Positions 13,530-23,245 of a stretch of 64,000 nucleotides of DNA are shown here, in pieces. The position numbers and the translations under genes are program-made. This DNA comes from Variovorax sp. E3 (GTDB lineage: Bacteria > Pseudomonadota > Gammaproteobacteria > Burkholderiales > Burkholderiaceae_C): the NCBI RefSeq assembly GCF_016082275.1, contig NZ_MOWM01000020.1, positions 1-64,000 on the forward strand. Reading direction: 5' to 3'. The notes below the pieces were generated by a model. The model was not told the DNA's origin. It made no database searches and was given only the letters and a program-made list of their open reading frames with translations. The first letter of the stretch is position 1, and each line of letters opens with the position of its first letter.

Positions 13530-14744
13530 TCAGGCACGTGCCGCGCGCAGGCGCGTGGAGAAGTCACGCAGGCCGGCAATGCCGCTGGCCTCGGCGCGGT
13601 GGCACCAGGCCGCCAGGTCGGCCGCCAGTTGCTCGCGCGATTGCGAGGTGTTCAGCCAGAGCTGGCGCAGCTCTTCGCGCATGGTGACCATCTTGTCGAG
13701 CACCGGGTGGGCGGCGCGGGCCTGCGAGACGTGCGTGCGGGCCGAAGCAGGCACCTTGTCGTCGTCGCGGTGCAGCCAGCGCTTGGCGGCCTTGAGCACC
13801 GACAGGTCGGCACCCTTGGTCTTCAGCGCGTCCAGTTCCTGGCTGGTGGCGCGGCGCATTTCGCGCGCGTAGCCGGCCATGACTTCGTAGCGGTTGGCAA
13901 TGACGGCCTCGAGCGTTTTCTCGTTGGCCACGGGCTGGATGTCGCCCATCAGCATCTTCGGCGGCACCTTCTTGACCTTGGCCCAGCCGATCTTCTGCAT
14001 CATCTGGATGTAGATCCAGCCGATGTCGAACTCGTACTTCTTGACCGAGAACTTGGCCGAGGTCGGGTAGGTGTGGTGGTTGTTGTGCAGCTCTTCGCCG
14101 CCGATGATCAGGCCCCAGGGCATGATGTTGCGGCTGGCGTCGGGCGCCTCGAAGTTGCGGTAGCCCCAGTAGTGGCCGATGCCGTTGATGATGCCGGCGG
14201 CGGTGATGGGGATCCACAGCATCTGGACCGCCCACACGGCCATGCCGAGCGTGCCGAACAGCGCCAGGTTGATGATCAGCATCAGGCCCACGCCCTGCCA
14301 GCTGTAGCGGGTGTACAGGTTGCGCTCGATCCAGTCATCGGGGGTGCCGTGACCGTAGCGCTCCATCGTTTCCTTGTTCTTGGACTCGGCACGGTAGAGC
14401 TCGGCACCGCGCCAGAGCACTTCGTCGATGCCCTTGACCTGCGGGCTGTGCGGGTCGTCCACGGTTTCGCACTTGGCGTGGTGCTTGCGGTGAATGGCAA
14501 CCCATTCCTTGGTCACCATGCCGGTGCCCAGCCACAGCCAGAAGCGGAAGAAGTGCGACGGAATCGGGCCCAGGTCCATGGCGCGATGGGTCTGCGTGCG
14601 GTGCAGGAAGATCGTGACCGCGGCAATCGTGATGTGCGTGGTGACGAGCGTATACAGCACGACTTGCCACCATGCGATGTCCCACAGGCCGTGTCCGAGC
14701 CATTGGATGGCCGCATTCAGAACGGCGGAGTCAGGAAGCAACAT
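13530..14744 (-). CDS. Membrane fatty-acid desaturase (acyl-CoA/acyl-lipid delta-9 type)
   Basis: A 404-residue integral-membrane di-iron desaturase. The three histidine boxes are visible: H48RTQTH53, H85RKHH89 and H220NNHH224, with an extra conserved H191 in GIGHYWGYRNF. Membrane segments surround residues 22-47, 65-80 and 150-185. This is the layout of the stearoyl-CoA desaturase-like family that introduces a cis double bond into membrane lipid acyl chains. The last 100 residues are hydrophilic and beyond the catalytic domain. It is transcribed alone, converging on rpmG across a bidirectional terminator. Confidence 0.9.
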   Translation of the reverse strand: MLLPDSAVLNAAIQWLGHGLWDIAWWQVVLYTLVTTHITIAAVTIFLHRTQTHRAMDLGPIPSHFFRFWLWLGTGMVTKEWVAIHRKHHAKCETVDDPHSPQVKGIDEVLWRGAELYRAESKNKETMERYGHGTPDDWIERNLYTRYSWQGVGLMLIINLALFGTLGMAVWAVQMLWIPITAAGIINGIGHYWGYRNFEAPDASRNIMPWGLIIGGEELHNNHHTYPTSAKFSVKKYEFDIGWIYIQMMQKIGWAKVKKVPPKMLMGDIQPVANEKTLEAVIANRYEVMAGYAREMRRATSQELDALKTKGADLSVLKAAKRWLHRDDDKVPASARTHVSQARAAHPVLDKMVTMREELRQLWLNTSQSREQLAADLAAWCHRAEASGIAGLRDFSTRLRAARA

Positions 14745-14876
14745 TGAGTCAGGTACTCCATGGCCACACGAAGGTGCAGCCTTCAGATAACCCGCGATTT
14801 TAAAGGGGTGGGCCTAAAACAAAGCCTTTAAACCTTCAAGAAAAGCGCAGATTAACCCTAGTTTGGAGTACCGCCT

Positions 14877-16148
14877 CTATTTGCGGTTCCACACGGCGGC
14901 AAAGAAACCGTCGGTCGCATGGCGGTGCGGCCACAGCCGCAGGTAGCGCCGAGCGCCCTCCCCGCCGGCGCATAGCGCCTCGAAACCCTCGACCTTCAGG
15001 CCTTGCAGCAGTTCCGCGGCATCCACGGGCTCGAAATCGGGGTTGGCGGCGCTGAAAGCCTCGGCAATGGCCTCGTTTTCTTCCGGCAACACGCTGCACG
15101 TGGCGTAAACCAGACGGCCACCCGATTTCACGAGCCGGGCCGCGCTTTGCAGAATGGCCGTCTGCTTGACCGTCAGCTCCTCGACCGATTTGAGCGACTG
15201 GCGCCATTTCAGGTCCGGATTGCGGCGCAGCGTGCCCAGCCCCGAGCACGGCGCATCGACCAGCACGCGGTCGATCTTGCCCGCCAGGCGCTTGACGCGG
15301 TCGTCGCGCTCATGGGCGATGGCGGCCGGGTGCACGTTCGACAGCTTGCTGCGCGCCAGCCGCGGCTTGAGCGCGTCGAGCCGGTGCGCCGAGGTGTCGA
15401 AAGCGTAGAGCCGACCGGTGTTGCGCATCGTCGCGCCGATGGCCAGTGTCTTGCCGCCGGCACCGGCGCAGAAATCGACCACCATTTCGCCGCGCTTGGC
15501 GTCCAGCAGCAGGGCCAGCAGTTGCGAGCCTTCGTCCTGCACCTCGACGGCGCCGCGGGCAAAGGCGTCCAGCTTGGTCAGCGCCGGCTTGCCGTCGATG
15601 CGCAGGCCCCAGGGCGAGAACGGCGTTGCTTCAGATTTGATAGCAGCCTTGGCAAGCTCCGCCTTCACGTCCGCGCGCTTGTCGGTCAGCGCATTGACGC
15701 GCAGATCGAGCGGCGCCGGCTGCTGCAGGCTCTCGACCAGCGGCCAGAAGCCGTCGCCCAGCTGGGCCTTGAGCGGCGCGACCAGCCACTCGGGCAGGTT
15801 GTGGCGATGGCGCTCGAGCAGGTCGTCGGGCTTCACGGCGTCGCAGTTGTCGAGCCAGCGCTTTTCGGTGTCGTTCAGCGCGCTCTTCAGGAAATCGCGC
15901 GGGCCGTGAAAGCCCAGGATCGCCATGCGGCGCTCCTTGGAGCCGGAGCCCGAGGGCGAGAGGTGGTCGAACAGCAGCTTCTTGCGAAGCACGGTGTAGA
16001 CGGTCTCGGCGAGCGTCGCGCGTTCGCGCGGGCCGAACTCGCGGTGGTCGCGGAAAAACCGCGAAACGACCTGGTCGGCCGGGTGATCGAATTTCAGGAC
16101 AAGGCCGACCAGATCGGCGGTGGCCTCCAACAGGGCTTTGGGATGCAT
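14877..16148 (-). CDS. RsmB/NOP-family RNA (cytosine-5) methyltransferase
   Basis: A 423-residue S-adenosylmethionine-dependent m5C methyltransferase. Motif I is VVDFCAGAGGKTLAIG; motif IV is VDAPCSGLGTLRRNPDLKW; and motif VI is YATCSVLPEENEAIAEAF, which carries the nucleophilic cysteine of the TCS motif. The N-terminal part is a NusB-like RNA-binding region. True RsmB modifies 16S rRNA C967, but this protein differs enough from Escherichia coli RsmB that I leave the exact target open. Transcribed on the minus strand, 41 bases after the M48 peptidase gene. Confidence 0.88.
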   Translation of the reverse strand: MHPKALLEATADLVGLVLKFDHPADQVVSRFFRDHREFGPRERATLAETVYTVLRKKLLFDHLSPSGSGSKERRMAILGFHGPRDFLKSALNDTEKRWLDNCDAVKPDDLLERHRHNLPEWLVAPLKAQLGDGFWPLVESLQQPAPLDLRVNALTDKRADVKAELAKAAIKSEATPFSPWGLRIDGKPALTKLDAFARGAVEVQDEGSQLLALLLDAKRGEMVVDFCAGAGGKTLAIGATMRNTGRLYAFDTSAHRLDALKPRLARSKLSNVHPAAIAHERDDRVKRLAGKIDRVLVDAPCSGLGTLRRNPDLKWRQSLKSVEELTVKQTAILQSAARLVKSGGRLVYATCSVLPEENEAIAEAFSAANPDFEPVDAAELLQGLKVEGFEALCAGGEGARRYLRLWPHRHATDGFFAAVWNRK

Positions 16149-16189
16149 CCCCCGATTGTCTCAGCCAGCCGGGTCGGCGGTCCGAAGGG

Positions 16190-18043
16190 CTATGCGCTGC
16201 GCGTCCAGACTGTCCCGAAAGCTTCGCGCTCGATGTCCTCCAGCGTCGGCGAATGGCCGACCCACAGCACCAGCGCGGCGCCCGGCAGCGTGAGCGTCTG
16301 CTCCAGCTGGCGGCACATGTGCCAGCGGTCTTCGTCGTCCAGGCCGGGCAGCTCGATGAACACGACGTAGGCGCGGCGCCACGGAAATTCACGCAGGTTC
16401 TTGCGCACCAGCCAGGCCCGCGAGGCGGGAAGGCAGCGCACGAGGTCGGCGCGCAGCTCGCCCAGCTCGTAGTCGTTCAGGTCGTGGCGCGAGATCTGGC
16501 TGAAGAACGGCGTGCCCGTGATCTCTTCCCAGGCGCGCGCCTCGGCCTCCTCCGCCTCCTTGAGCCGGCCGCGCCACAGCTTGAGCGCCTCTTCGTCGTG
16601 CGGCCCCGCGTCAGGGTCTTCGAGCGAGGCGACGGCGCTGCGCGACGCCCACCAGCGGCTGGCGGCACCGGAGCCATGCAGGCGCTCGAGCACGGCCAGC
16701 CGCGCCCCGCGATCGCTCGCGGGCAGCATCTGGACCAGTCCCCGCAGCGCGCCCGGGTGTTCCGGTGCAATGCGCAATGCGCTCTCGTAACGGGTTCGCA
16801 CCGCCGCCGACGGGTCGAGCCGACGCTCGGAGTCGGCCCACTCGACCATTTCGTCCGGCGTGTTGCGCTCGCCGCGCGCGGCCAGCACCTCGATGCGCTC
16901 GCGAATGCGCGACCGGTGCGCGTGGTGCTGCTTCCAGTCGGCGGCGTGGGCGCGGCGCCAGCGGTTGTCGAAATGCTCGATCCACTTCTTGCGGTCGACC
17001 AGGAGGTCCAGGGCCGAGCGGGCCGACCACTCGGGCAGCGCCGCCTTCTGATTCAGCGCCTCCAGCCGGTCGCGCAGCACCGGGTGCGTGTCTTCCAAGT
17101 CGCTGACGCGGCGCATCGCGTCACGCAGCGCCTGGCGCGCGAACGCATCGGCCGGCGGCGTGCGCACGCGCTTGCGCAGCGCGGCGAACGGGCCCGGCGG
17201 CTGCGGTTCGTGCTCGGCGCGCGCCCAGTGCCAGGGCCAGAACTCGTTGGCGTACCAGTTGCCCTTGATGGCGATCTCGGTCAGCGCCGCGGCGGCGACC
17301 GAGGTGCCCAGCAAGCGGCCCGAAATGCGGTCGGCCTCGTACTCGTCCTGCCGGGCCAGCGCAAAGGTCTTGGCCGCGAAGCGCGGAAAGTACCAGCGAA
17401 AAAAGGCCTGCGAGAACAGCGCCATCACGCCTTCGTCGCTTTGCAGGCTGGCGTCCAGCTTGAGCCACGACAGCCGCGTGCGGTAGATCCAGGCGCTCAG
17501 CCTGCCGTGGTTGCCGCGCAGGTGGCCGTACTCGTGCGCCAGCACCGACAGCAGCCGCCGGCGGTCCAGCATCATCAGCAGCGGCAGGCCGATGTTCAGC
17601 GAATTGACGGCGCCGCCGAACAGCCCGAAGCGCGGCACCTGGCGGATGCTGGCGTTGAATTCGTCGTCGAGGTAGACATGGTGGACGGGCGGCCCCTTGA
17701 TCTTGCCGCGAATGCGGTCGAGCGCCTCGAACAGCGCCGGCGCGTCCTCGCGCGACAACTCCAGCCCCTCGGGCTCGTCGAAGCGCACCCAGAGCGCGCG
17801 CAGCGTGGCCCACAGCAGCCCCGCCGCGAACAGCAGCAGCCAGCCGCGCGTGAGATTGAAGCGGGCGTGCCCGAGCGATGCCAGCACCCAGACAATGATG
17901 CCCACCGCCAGCGCCAGGCAACCGAGCACCCACAGGTAGCCGAGCGCGGCAAAGGCCGCGACGCTGCGTCGATAGCGCGCACTGTCGTCCGCACTGGCAT
18001 GCTCGCTCAGTCGAACCAGGTGAACAAAATCAGCGCGATCCAT
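16190..18043 (-). CDS. M48-family membrane metallopeptidase
   Basis: A 617-residue protein with two N-terminal membrane helices (about residues 31-60 and 67-85) and a zinc-peptidase domain. H170-E-Y-G-H174 (LAHEYGHLRGNH) supplies two zinc ligands and the catalytic glutamate; the third ligand is in DEYEADRISG. The C-terminal half is a helical, charged region with repeat-like segments (ERRLDPSAAVRTRYESALRI) that look like tetratricopeptide-type helices. ATG 18043 is preferred over ATG 18058 because a GGGAG ribosome-binding site lies five bases upstream. Substrate unknown; relatives act in envelope protein quality control. Confidence 0.85.
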   Translation of the reverse strand: MDRADFVHLVRLSEHASADDSARYRRSVAAFAALGYLWVLGCLALAVGIIVWVLASLGHARFNLTRGWLLLFAAGLLWATLRALWVRFDEPEGLELSREDAPALFEALDRIRGKIKGPPVHHVYLDDEFNASIRQVPRFGLFGGAVNSLNIGLPLLMMLDRRRLLSVLAHEYGHLRGNHGRLSAWIYRTRLSWLKLDASLQSDEGVMALFSQAFFRWYFPRFAAKTFALARQDEYEADRISGRLLGTSVAAAALTEIAIKGNWYANEFWPWHWARAEHEPQPPGPFAALRKRVRTPPADAFARQALRDAMRRVSDLEDTHPVLRDRLEALNQKAALPEWSARSALDLLVDRKKWIEHFDNRWRRAHAADWKQHHAHRSRIRERIEVLAARGERNTPDEMVEWADSERRLDPSAAVRTRYESALRIAPEHPGALRGLVQMLPASDRGARLAVLERLHGSGAASRWWASRSAVASLEDPDAGPHDEEALKLWRGRLKEAEEAEARAWEEITGTPFFSQISRHDLNDYELGELRADLVRCLPASRAWLVRKNLREFPWRRAYVVFIELPGLDDEDRWHMCRQLEQTLTLPGAALVLWVGHSPTLEDIEREAFGTVWTRSA

Positions 18044-18093
18044 CCAACTCCCGTCCAATCAAGCCTGACAGTTTTCTGAAGAAAGAAACCCCG

Positions 18094-18366
18094 TTGAACA
18101 ACGACAACGACCTTCCGCCCCTGATCGAGACACCTCCGGGCCGCTACCGCCACTACAAGGGCGGTGAATACGAGGTGCTCGGCACCGTGCGCCACAGCGA
18201 GACCCTGGAACCGATGACGCTGTACCGCGCCTTGTACGGAGCCCACGGGCTCTGGGTCCGGCCCGCCGCCATGTTCGGCGAAACCATCGAGTTCGACGGC
18301 AAGCGGCAGCCGAGATTCACACCGATCCAGCCCGCCGGGCCGGCCTCCCCCGCGCTGCCCGGCTGA
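18094..18366 (+). CDS. DUF1653 domain protein
   Basis: A 90-residue cytoplasmic protein. The DUF1653 core is clear: GRYRHYKGGEYEVLGTVRHS, then TLEPMTLYRALYG, LWVRPAAMFGE and a closing phenylalanine-rich-region equivalent FTPIQ. The only plausible start is TTG 18094, since no in-frame ATG precedes the domain. It is divergent from the M48 peptidase gene and converges on the I78 inhibitor gene with a 6-base gap. The domain is widespread and its function is not established. Confidence 0.8.
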   Translation: MNNDNDLPPLIETPPGRYRHYKGGEYEVLGTVRHSETLEPMTLYRALYGAHGLWVRPAAMFGETIEFDGKRQPRFTPIQPAGPASPALPG

Positions 18367-18372
18367 ACGGCG

Positions 18373-18711
18373 TCAGCCGCAGTGCGCTTCGGTCACCCGG
18401 TTGCGCGCATCGACGGTGAGATTGAGCCGTCCGCCGTTGAATTCCATCGTCGCCGCCTGGCCTGGCTTCAGCACGCGCGACGTGCCGGCGCCGGCGCGCA
18501 CGCGGGCGGCCGACTCGAGCTGCTGCGTCAGCGGCTGGCCGACGGCAAAACGGGCGCCGTCGGCGTTGCATTGATGGACCGGTTCCGGCGGCGGCACCGG
18601 CGCGGCGGCCACGGGCGCCGGAGCGGGTGCGGGCGCAGGTGCCGGAGCGGTGCAGCCCGCCAACACGACGACCATGCCGGCAACGGACAGCAACAGCGAC
18701 TGGATCTTCAC
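18373..18711 (-). CDS. I78-family peptidase inhibitor-like lipoprotein
   Basis: A 112-residue lipoprotein. A signal sequence ends in the lipobox LAGC, so the mature protein is anchored by its N-terminal cysteine. A linker with an alternating Pro-Ala tract follows, then the I78 domain: CNADGARFAVGQPLTQQL, ARVRAGAGTSRVLKPGQAAT and the end NRVTEAHCG with a partner cysteine. I78 proteins inhibit serine peptidases such as subtilisin-like enzymes. GTG 18711 is chosen because a GGAG site sits upstream; ATG 18723 is an alternative. Confidence 0.82.
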   Translation of the reverse strand: MKIQSLLLSVAGMVVVLAGCTAPAPAPAPAPAPVAAAPVPPPEPVHQCNADGARFAVGQPLTQQLESAARVRAGAGTSRVLKPGQAATMEFNGGRLNLTVDARNRVTEAHCG

Positions 18712-18745
18712 TTCGGACTCCAAAAACGCGCGAACATAAACAATT

Positions 18746-19342
18746 CTAAGGTTTGTGACTCAATGTATCCAACAACCATCCGGCGATGGCACGTGGATAC
18801 AACAGATGCTCCTGCGCCAGCACCCGGCCGGCCAGGGTGGCCGCCGTGTCGTCGGGCAGCACCGGCACCACGGCCTGCGCCAGGATCGGGCCGTGATCGA
18901 GCTCGGTCGTCACCTGGTGCACGGTCACGCCGGCCACCTTGCAGCCCGCCTCGATGGCGCGCTGATGGGTGTGGAGCCCCGGAAACGCCGGCAGCAGCGA
19001 GGGATGGATGTTCACCAGCCGCCCGGCGTAGCGCCCCACGAAGCCCGGCGTCAGGATGCGCATGAAGCCGGCCAGCACCACCAGCCCCGGTGAATGGGTG
19101 TCGACCACTTTCGCCAGCGCCTCGTCGAAGGCCTCGCGGGTCGCGAAGTCCTTGTGCGGCACCACGGCGGTGTCGATGCCGTGTGCCTTGGCAATGGCCA
19201 GCCCGCCGGCGTCGGCCTTGTTGCTGATGACGGCGGCAATGCGGGCGCCGAAGCGCTCGGCCCAGCGGTCGCGCTCGGCGGCGCGCACGATGGCCGCCAT
19301 GTTGGAGCCGCCGCCGGAGATCAGGATCACGATGTTCTTCAT
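18746..19342 (-). CDS. purN: Phosphoribosylglycinamide formyltransferase
   Basis: A 198-residue PurN that transfers formyl from 10-formyltetrahydrofolate to GAR in purine synthesis. The phosphate-binding start is NIVILISGGGSNMAAI; the catalytic region is VNIHPSLLPAFPGLHTHQRA with His followed by GVTVHQVTTELDHGPILAQ (catalytic Asp). Length is close to E. coli PurN (212). ATG 19342 is the family start; upstream in-frame extension to 19399 is GC-biased and lacks conservation. It is divergent from the acyl-CoA dehydrogenase pair. Confidence 0.94.
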   Translation of the reverse strand: MKNIVILISGGGSNMAAIVRAAERDRWAERFGARIAAVISNKADAGGLAIAKAHGIDTAVVPHKDFATREAFDEALAKVVDTHSPGLVVLAGFMRILTPGFVGRYAGRLVNIHPSLLPAFPGLHTHQRAIEAGCKVAGVTVHQVTTELDHGPILAQAVVPVLPDDTAATLAGRVLAQEHLLYPRAIAGWLLDTLSHKP

Positions 19343-19476
19343 GGGAGGCGGGATTATCCGTGGCGCGCCCCGCTTGTCGCCGCGCGGACACCGTTTCACA
19401 GCACGACCGTGCTAAAACTCGAAGTTCCGGAGACAAACCGCGTCTGCGGTGAACCGATCAACACAGCGAGGCACGC

Positions 19477-20657
19477 ATGGATTTGAGCTTCACACCCGAA
19501 GAACAGAAGTTCCGCGAAGAGGTTCGCGCCTGGGTCAAAGAAAACCTTCCCCAAGAGATTTCGCACAAGGTGCACAACGCGCTCGAACTGACGCGCGACG
19601 ATTTGCAAGGCTGGGCCAAGATCCTCGGCAAGAAGGGCTGGCTGGGCTACGGCTGGCCGAAGGAATTCGGCGGCCCGGGCTGGACCGCCGTCCAGCGCCA
19701 CCTGTTCGAGGAAGAAACCGCGCTGGCCGGCGCGCCGCGCATCGTCCCGTTCGGCCCCGTCATGGTGGCCCCGGTGATCATGGCCTTCGGCAATGCCGAG
19801 CAGCAAAAGCGCTTTCTCCCCGGCATCGCCAGCGGCGAAGTCTGGTGGAGCCAGGGCTACAGCGAGCCGGGTTCGGGTTCCGACCTGGCCTCGGTCAAGA
19901 CCAAGGCCGAGCGCAAGGGCGACAAATACATCGTCAACGGCCAGAAGACCTGGACCACGCTCGGCCAATACGGCGACTGGATGTTCAACCTCGTGCGCAC
20001 CAGCAACGAAGGCAAGCCCCAGACCGGCATCAGCTTCCTGCTGCTCGACATGAAATCGCCCGGCGTCACGGTGCGCCCGATCAAGCTGCTCGACGGCGGC
20101 CATGAAGTGAACGAAGTGTTCTTCGACAACGTCGAAGTCCCGGCCGAGAACCTCATCGGCGAAGAGAACAAGGGCTGGACCTACGCCAAGCACCTGCTCT
20201 CGCACGAGCGCACCAACATCGCCGACGTGAACCGCGCCAAGCGCGAACTTGAGCGCCTGAAGCGCATCGCCAAGAGCGAAGGCGTGTACGAAGACCAGCG
20301 CTTCCGCGACGAGATCGCCAAGCTCGAAGTCGACATCGTCGCGCTCGAGATGATGGTGCTGCGCGTGCTGTCGGCCGCCACCTCGGGCAAGAACTCGCTC
20401 GACGTGGCGGGCCTGCTCAGATCCGCGGCAGCGAGATCCAGCAGCGCTACAGCGAACTGATGATGCTGGCCGGCGGCGCCTACTCGCTGCCGCTGATCCG
20501 CGAGGCGATGGAAGCCGGCTGGCAAGGCAACTTCCCGGGCGGCAACCCGGCGCTCGCGCCGCTGACGTCGACCTTCTTCAACATGCGCAAGACCACCATC
20601 TACGGTGGCTCGAACGAAGTGCAACGCAACATCGTCGCGCAGACGGTTCTGGGCTGA
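19477..20657 (+). CDS. pimC: Acyl-CoA dehydrogenase, PimC-like large subunit (one apparent frameshift)
   Basis: A 393-residue flavoprotein when repaired. It opens MDLSFTPEEQKFREEVRAWV and has the FAD/substrate segment WWSQGYSEPGSGSDLASVKT and GQKTWTTLGQYGDWMF. Near 20419 CTCAAGATC reads CTCAGATC, losing one A; restoring it joins DVAGLLK to IRGSEIQQRYSELMM and continues to FNMRKTTIYGGSNEVQRNI. The GGSNEVQ motif is the usual end of this family. In Rhodopseudomonas, PimC and PimD form the heterotetrameric pimeloyl-CoA dehydrogenase; the name is by family resemblance and the substrate here is unproven. Confidence 0.8.
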
Positions 20658-20668
20658 GGAGACACGCA

Positions 20669-21783
20669 ATGGATTTCAATTTTTCCGACGACCAGGAACA
20701 ACTGCGCGACGCCGTTCGCAAGTGGGTCGACAAGGGCTATGACTTCGAGCGCCGCCGCGGCATCGAGGCCAAGGGCGGCTTCTCGCGCGAAGCCTGGGAC
20801 GAACTGGCCGAGCTCGGCCTGGGCGGCCTGTACATCAGCGAAGACGACGGCGGCCTGGGCATGGGCCCCGTCGCCGGCATGGTCGTGATGGAAGAGCTGG
20901 GCCGCGGCATCGTGCTGGAGCCCTTCGCGCAGACGCTGATCGCCGGCGCGGTGCTCGGCGGCTACGCGGGCGCCGACCTCAAGGAAGGCTGGCTGCCGCG
21001 CATCGCCGGCGGCCAGGCCATCGTGGTGCTGGCGTACCAGGAGCGCAAGGCGCGCTACCGCCTGGACGTGTGCGACGCCCACGCCGCCAAGAGCGGCAAC
21101 GGCTGGTCGCTGAACGGCGCCAAGAGCGTGGTGCCCGTGGGCGACGAAGCCGACGCGTACCTCGTGCCCGCCAAGGTCGACGGCAAGATCGCCCTCTTCC
21201 TGGTCGAGCGCAGCGCCAGCGGTGTCGAAGCCCGCGGCTACGGCACGCAGGACGGTGGCCGCGCGGCCGAGGTGGTGTTCGACAAGGCCGACGCCACGCT
21301 GGTCACGCTCGACGGCCTGGCCGCGCTCGAGCACGCGGTGGACGTCGGCATTGCCGCCACCTGCGCCGAAGCGGTCGGCGTGATGGACAAGACCGTGGCG
21401 CTCACGGTCGACTACATGAACCAGCGCAAGCAGTTCGGCGTGGCCATCTCGACCTTCCAGGCGCTGCGCCACCGCGTCGCCGACATGAAGATGCAGCTCG
21501 AGCTCGCACGCTCGATGAGCTACTACGCCACGCTCAAGCTCAACGCCCCGGCGGGCGAACGCCGCCAGGCGATGGCCCGCGCCAAGTACCAGCTGGGAAC
21601 GTCGATGCGCTACGTGGCCGCCAACTCGGTGCAGCTGCACGGCGGCATCGGGGTGACGACGAATACATCGGCAGCCACTACTTCCGCAAGCTCACGCAGA
21701 TGGAAATGACCTTCGGCGACACGCTGCACCACCTGGGCGAAGTGTCCGCGCGCATGCAGGACACGGCCGGCGTCTTCGCCTGA
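20669..21783 (+). CDS. pimD: Acyl-CoA dehydrogenase, PimD-like small subunit (one apparent frameshift)
   Basis: A 371-residue partner of the preceding dehydrogenase, 11 bases downstream with a GAGGAG ribosome-binding site. It starts MDFNFSDDQEQLRDAVRKWV; the middle includes WSLNGAKSVVPVGDEADAYL and the later NQRKQFGVAISTFQALRHRV. Near 21658 GACGGACGAA reads GACGACGAA; restoring one G joins LHGGIGVT to DEYIGSHYFRKLTQMEM and closes at 21783. The pairing of two dissimilar acyl-CoA dehydrogenases in one operon is typical of dicarboxyl- or steroid-type CoA thioester oxidation. A terminator follows. Confidence 0.8.
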
Positions 21784-21805
21784 CGGCCTTTTTCCCCTAG
21801 CATCC

Positions 21806-21839
21806 AACGCCCGCCCGCCTTTGCGCCGGCGGGCGTTTT
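21806..21839 (+). terminator. Intrinsic terminator after the acyl-CoA dehydrogenase pair
   Basis: AACGCCCGCC (21806-21815) pairs perfectly with GGCGGGCGTT (21828-21837), followed by TTTT ending at 21839. It ends the pimCD-like operon 20 bases after its stop. Confidence 0.85.
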
Positions 21840-21869
21840 CACTTGGAAACCCGCTCCCAGGAACGAAAC

Positions 21870-23237
21870 ATGCAATCCCGCCGCACCCTTCTTGCCATGG
21901 CCGTCATCGGGACAGCCGCCACCGCCATGCTGACCGCCTGCGCCACCTCCCCCAGCCCGTCGCCTTCGTATGCCGAACGCCCGCCCATCGTGTTCGTGCA
22001 CGGCAACGGCGATTCGGCCGCGCTGTGGCAAACGACGATCTGGCGCTTCGAGTCCAACGGCTGGCCGGCCGACCGGCTGTTCGCCTTCGACCAGCCCAAC
22101 CCGCTGGCGCGCGACGACGATGCCGTGGCCCAGCCCGGACGCAGCTCGACCACCGAGTCGGCGGTGTTCCTCAAGGCCCAGGTCGACAAGGTGCTCAAGG
22201 CCACGGGCGCCAGCAAGGTGGTGCTGATCGGCAATTCGCGCGGCGGCAACACCATCCGCAACTACGTGCAGAACGGCGGCGGCGCGGCCGTGGTGAGCCA
22301 CGTGGTGCTGGGCGGCAACCCGGCGCACGGCATCTGGGCGGTGAAGGCCTTCCGCGAGAACAACGAGTTCTCGGGGCTGTCGGGCTTCATGCAGCAGCTC
22401 AATGCGCCCAAGGGGCCGAACGGCGAAGAGGTCACGCCCGGCGTGAAGTGGCTCACGCTGCGCTCCGACAACAACGACAAGTACGCGCAGCCCGACGGCG
22501 TGTGGATCGGCGCGCCCGGCAAGCCGACCCACATCGGCTTCGACGGGCCGGCCCTGAGGGGCGCGACCAACGTCGTGCTGCCGCGCGTGGACCACCGCGA
22601 AACCTCGTTCTCGCCGGCCGCGTTTGCCGCGACCTGGCAGTTCCTGACGGGCCAGGCGCCGCGCGGCACGGCCATCACGCCCGATGCAAAGGTCGTGCTC
22701 GACGGCCGCGCGATCGGCGCCGAAAACCTCTCGCTGAACGGCGGGCAGGTGACGGTCTTTGCGGTAGACCCGGCCACGGGCGCACGGCGCGGCGACGCGG
22801 TGCACACCAAGTCCATCGGCGCCGACGGCCGCTGGGGCCCGTTCACCGCGCGCGGCGACACGGCGTATGAATTCGTGCTGAGCGCGCCCGGCTACGGCAT
22901 CACGCACATCTACCGCAGCCCGTTTCCGCGCGGCAGCAACGTCGTGCAGCTGCGGCCCGAACGCATCACGCCGGCCGACAACGGCGCGAGTTCGGTGGTC
23001 GTCTTCACGCGTCCGCGCGGGTATTTCGACGCCCAGCGCGACACCATGCGCTTCGACGGCAAGAGCCCGCCGGCGGGCGTGCCGCCCAAGGGTGCCGGCG
23101 TGTCGACCTCCAGGCTGCGCCTCGAAGGCGGCGGCGCCCCGCGCGCGGTGACCGGCGAATTCAACGGCGAGCGCATCACCGGCCTGACGTGGCCTGCCGC
23201 GAGCGAACACACGACCGTGCTCGAGCTGACCTACTGA
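21870..23237 (+). CDS. Secreted lipoprotein alpha/beta hydrolase
   Basis: A 455-residue predicted esterase or lipase. The signal sequence ends LTAC, so it is a lipoprotein. The hydrolase part has PPIVFVHGNGDSAALWQTT (oxyanion-hole segment) and the nucleophile elbow VLIGNSRGGN with Ser in GNSRG; VDHRETSFSP near residue 255 likely supplies the histidine. From about residue 280 a second, beta-rich domain follows (VVLDGRAIGAENLSLNGGQV), ending in a conserved STSRLRLEGG-type tail. ATG 21870 follows an AGGAACG ribosome-binding site. Substrate unknown; short-chain esters or polyester oligomers are possible. It lies between a terminator and the enoyl-CoA hydratase gene. Confidence 0.78.
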   Translation: MQSRRTLLAMAVIGTAATAMLTACATSPSPSPSYAERPPIVFVHGNGDSAALWQTTIWRFESNGWPADRLFAFDQPNPLARDDDAVAQPGRSSTTESAVFLKAQVDKVLKATGASKVVLIGNSRGGNTIRNYVQNGGGAAVVSHVVLGGNPAHGIWAVKAFRENNEFSGLSGFMQQLNAPKGPNGEEVTPGVKWLTLRSDNNDKYAQPDGVWIGAPGKPTHIGFDGPALRGATNVVLPRVDHRETSFSPAAFAATWQFLTGQAPRGTAITPDAKVVLDGRAIGAENLSLNGGQVTVFAVDPATGARRGDAVHTKSIGADGRWGPFTARGDTAYEFVLSAPGYGITHIYRSPFPRGSNVVQLRPERITPADNGASSVVVFTRPRGYFDAQRDTMRFDGKSPPAGVPPKGAGVSTSRLRLEGGGAPRAVTGEFNGERITGLTWPAASEHTTVLELTY

Positions 23238-23245
23238 GGCGCCCC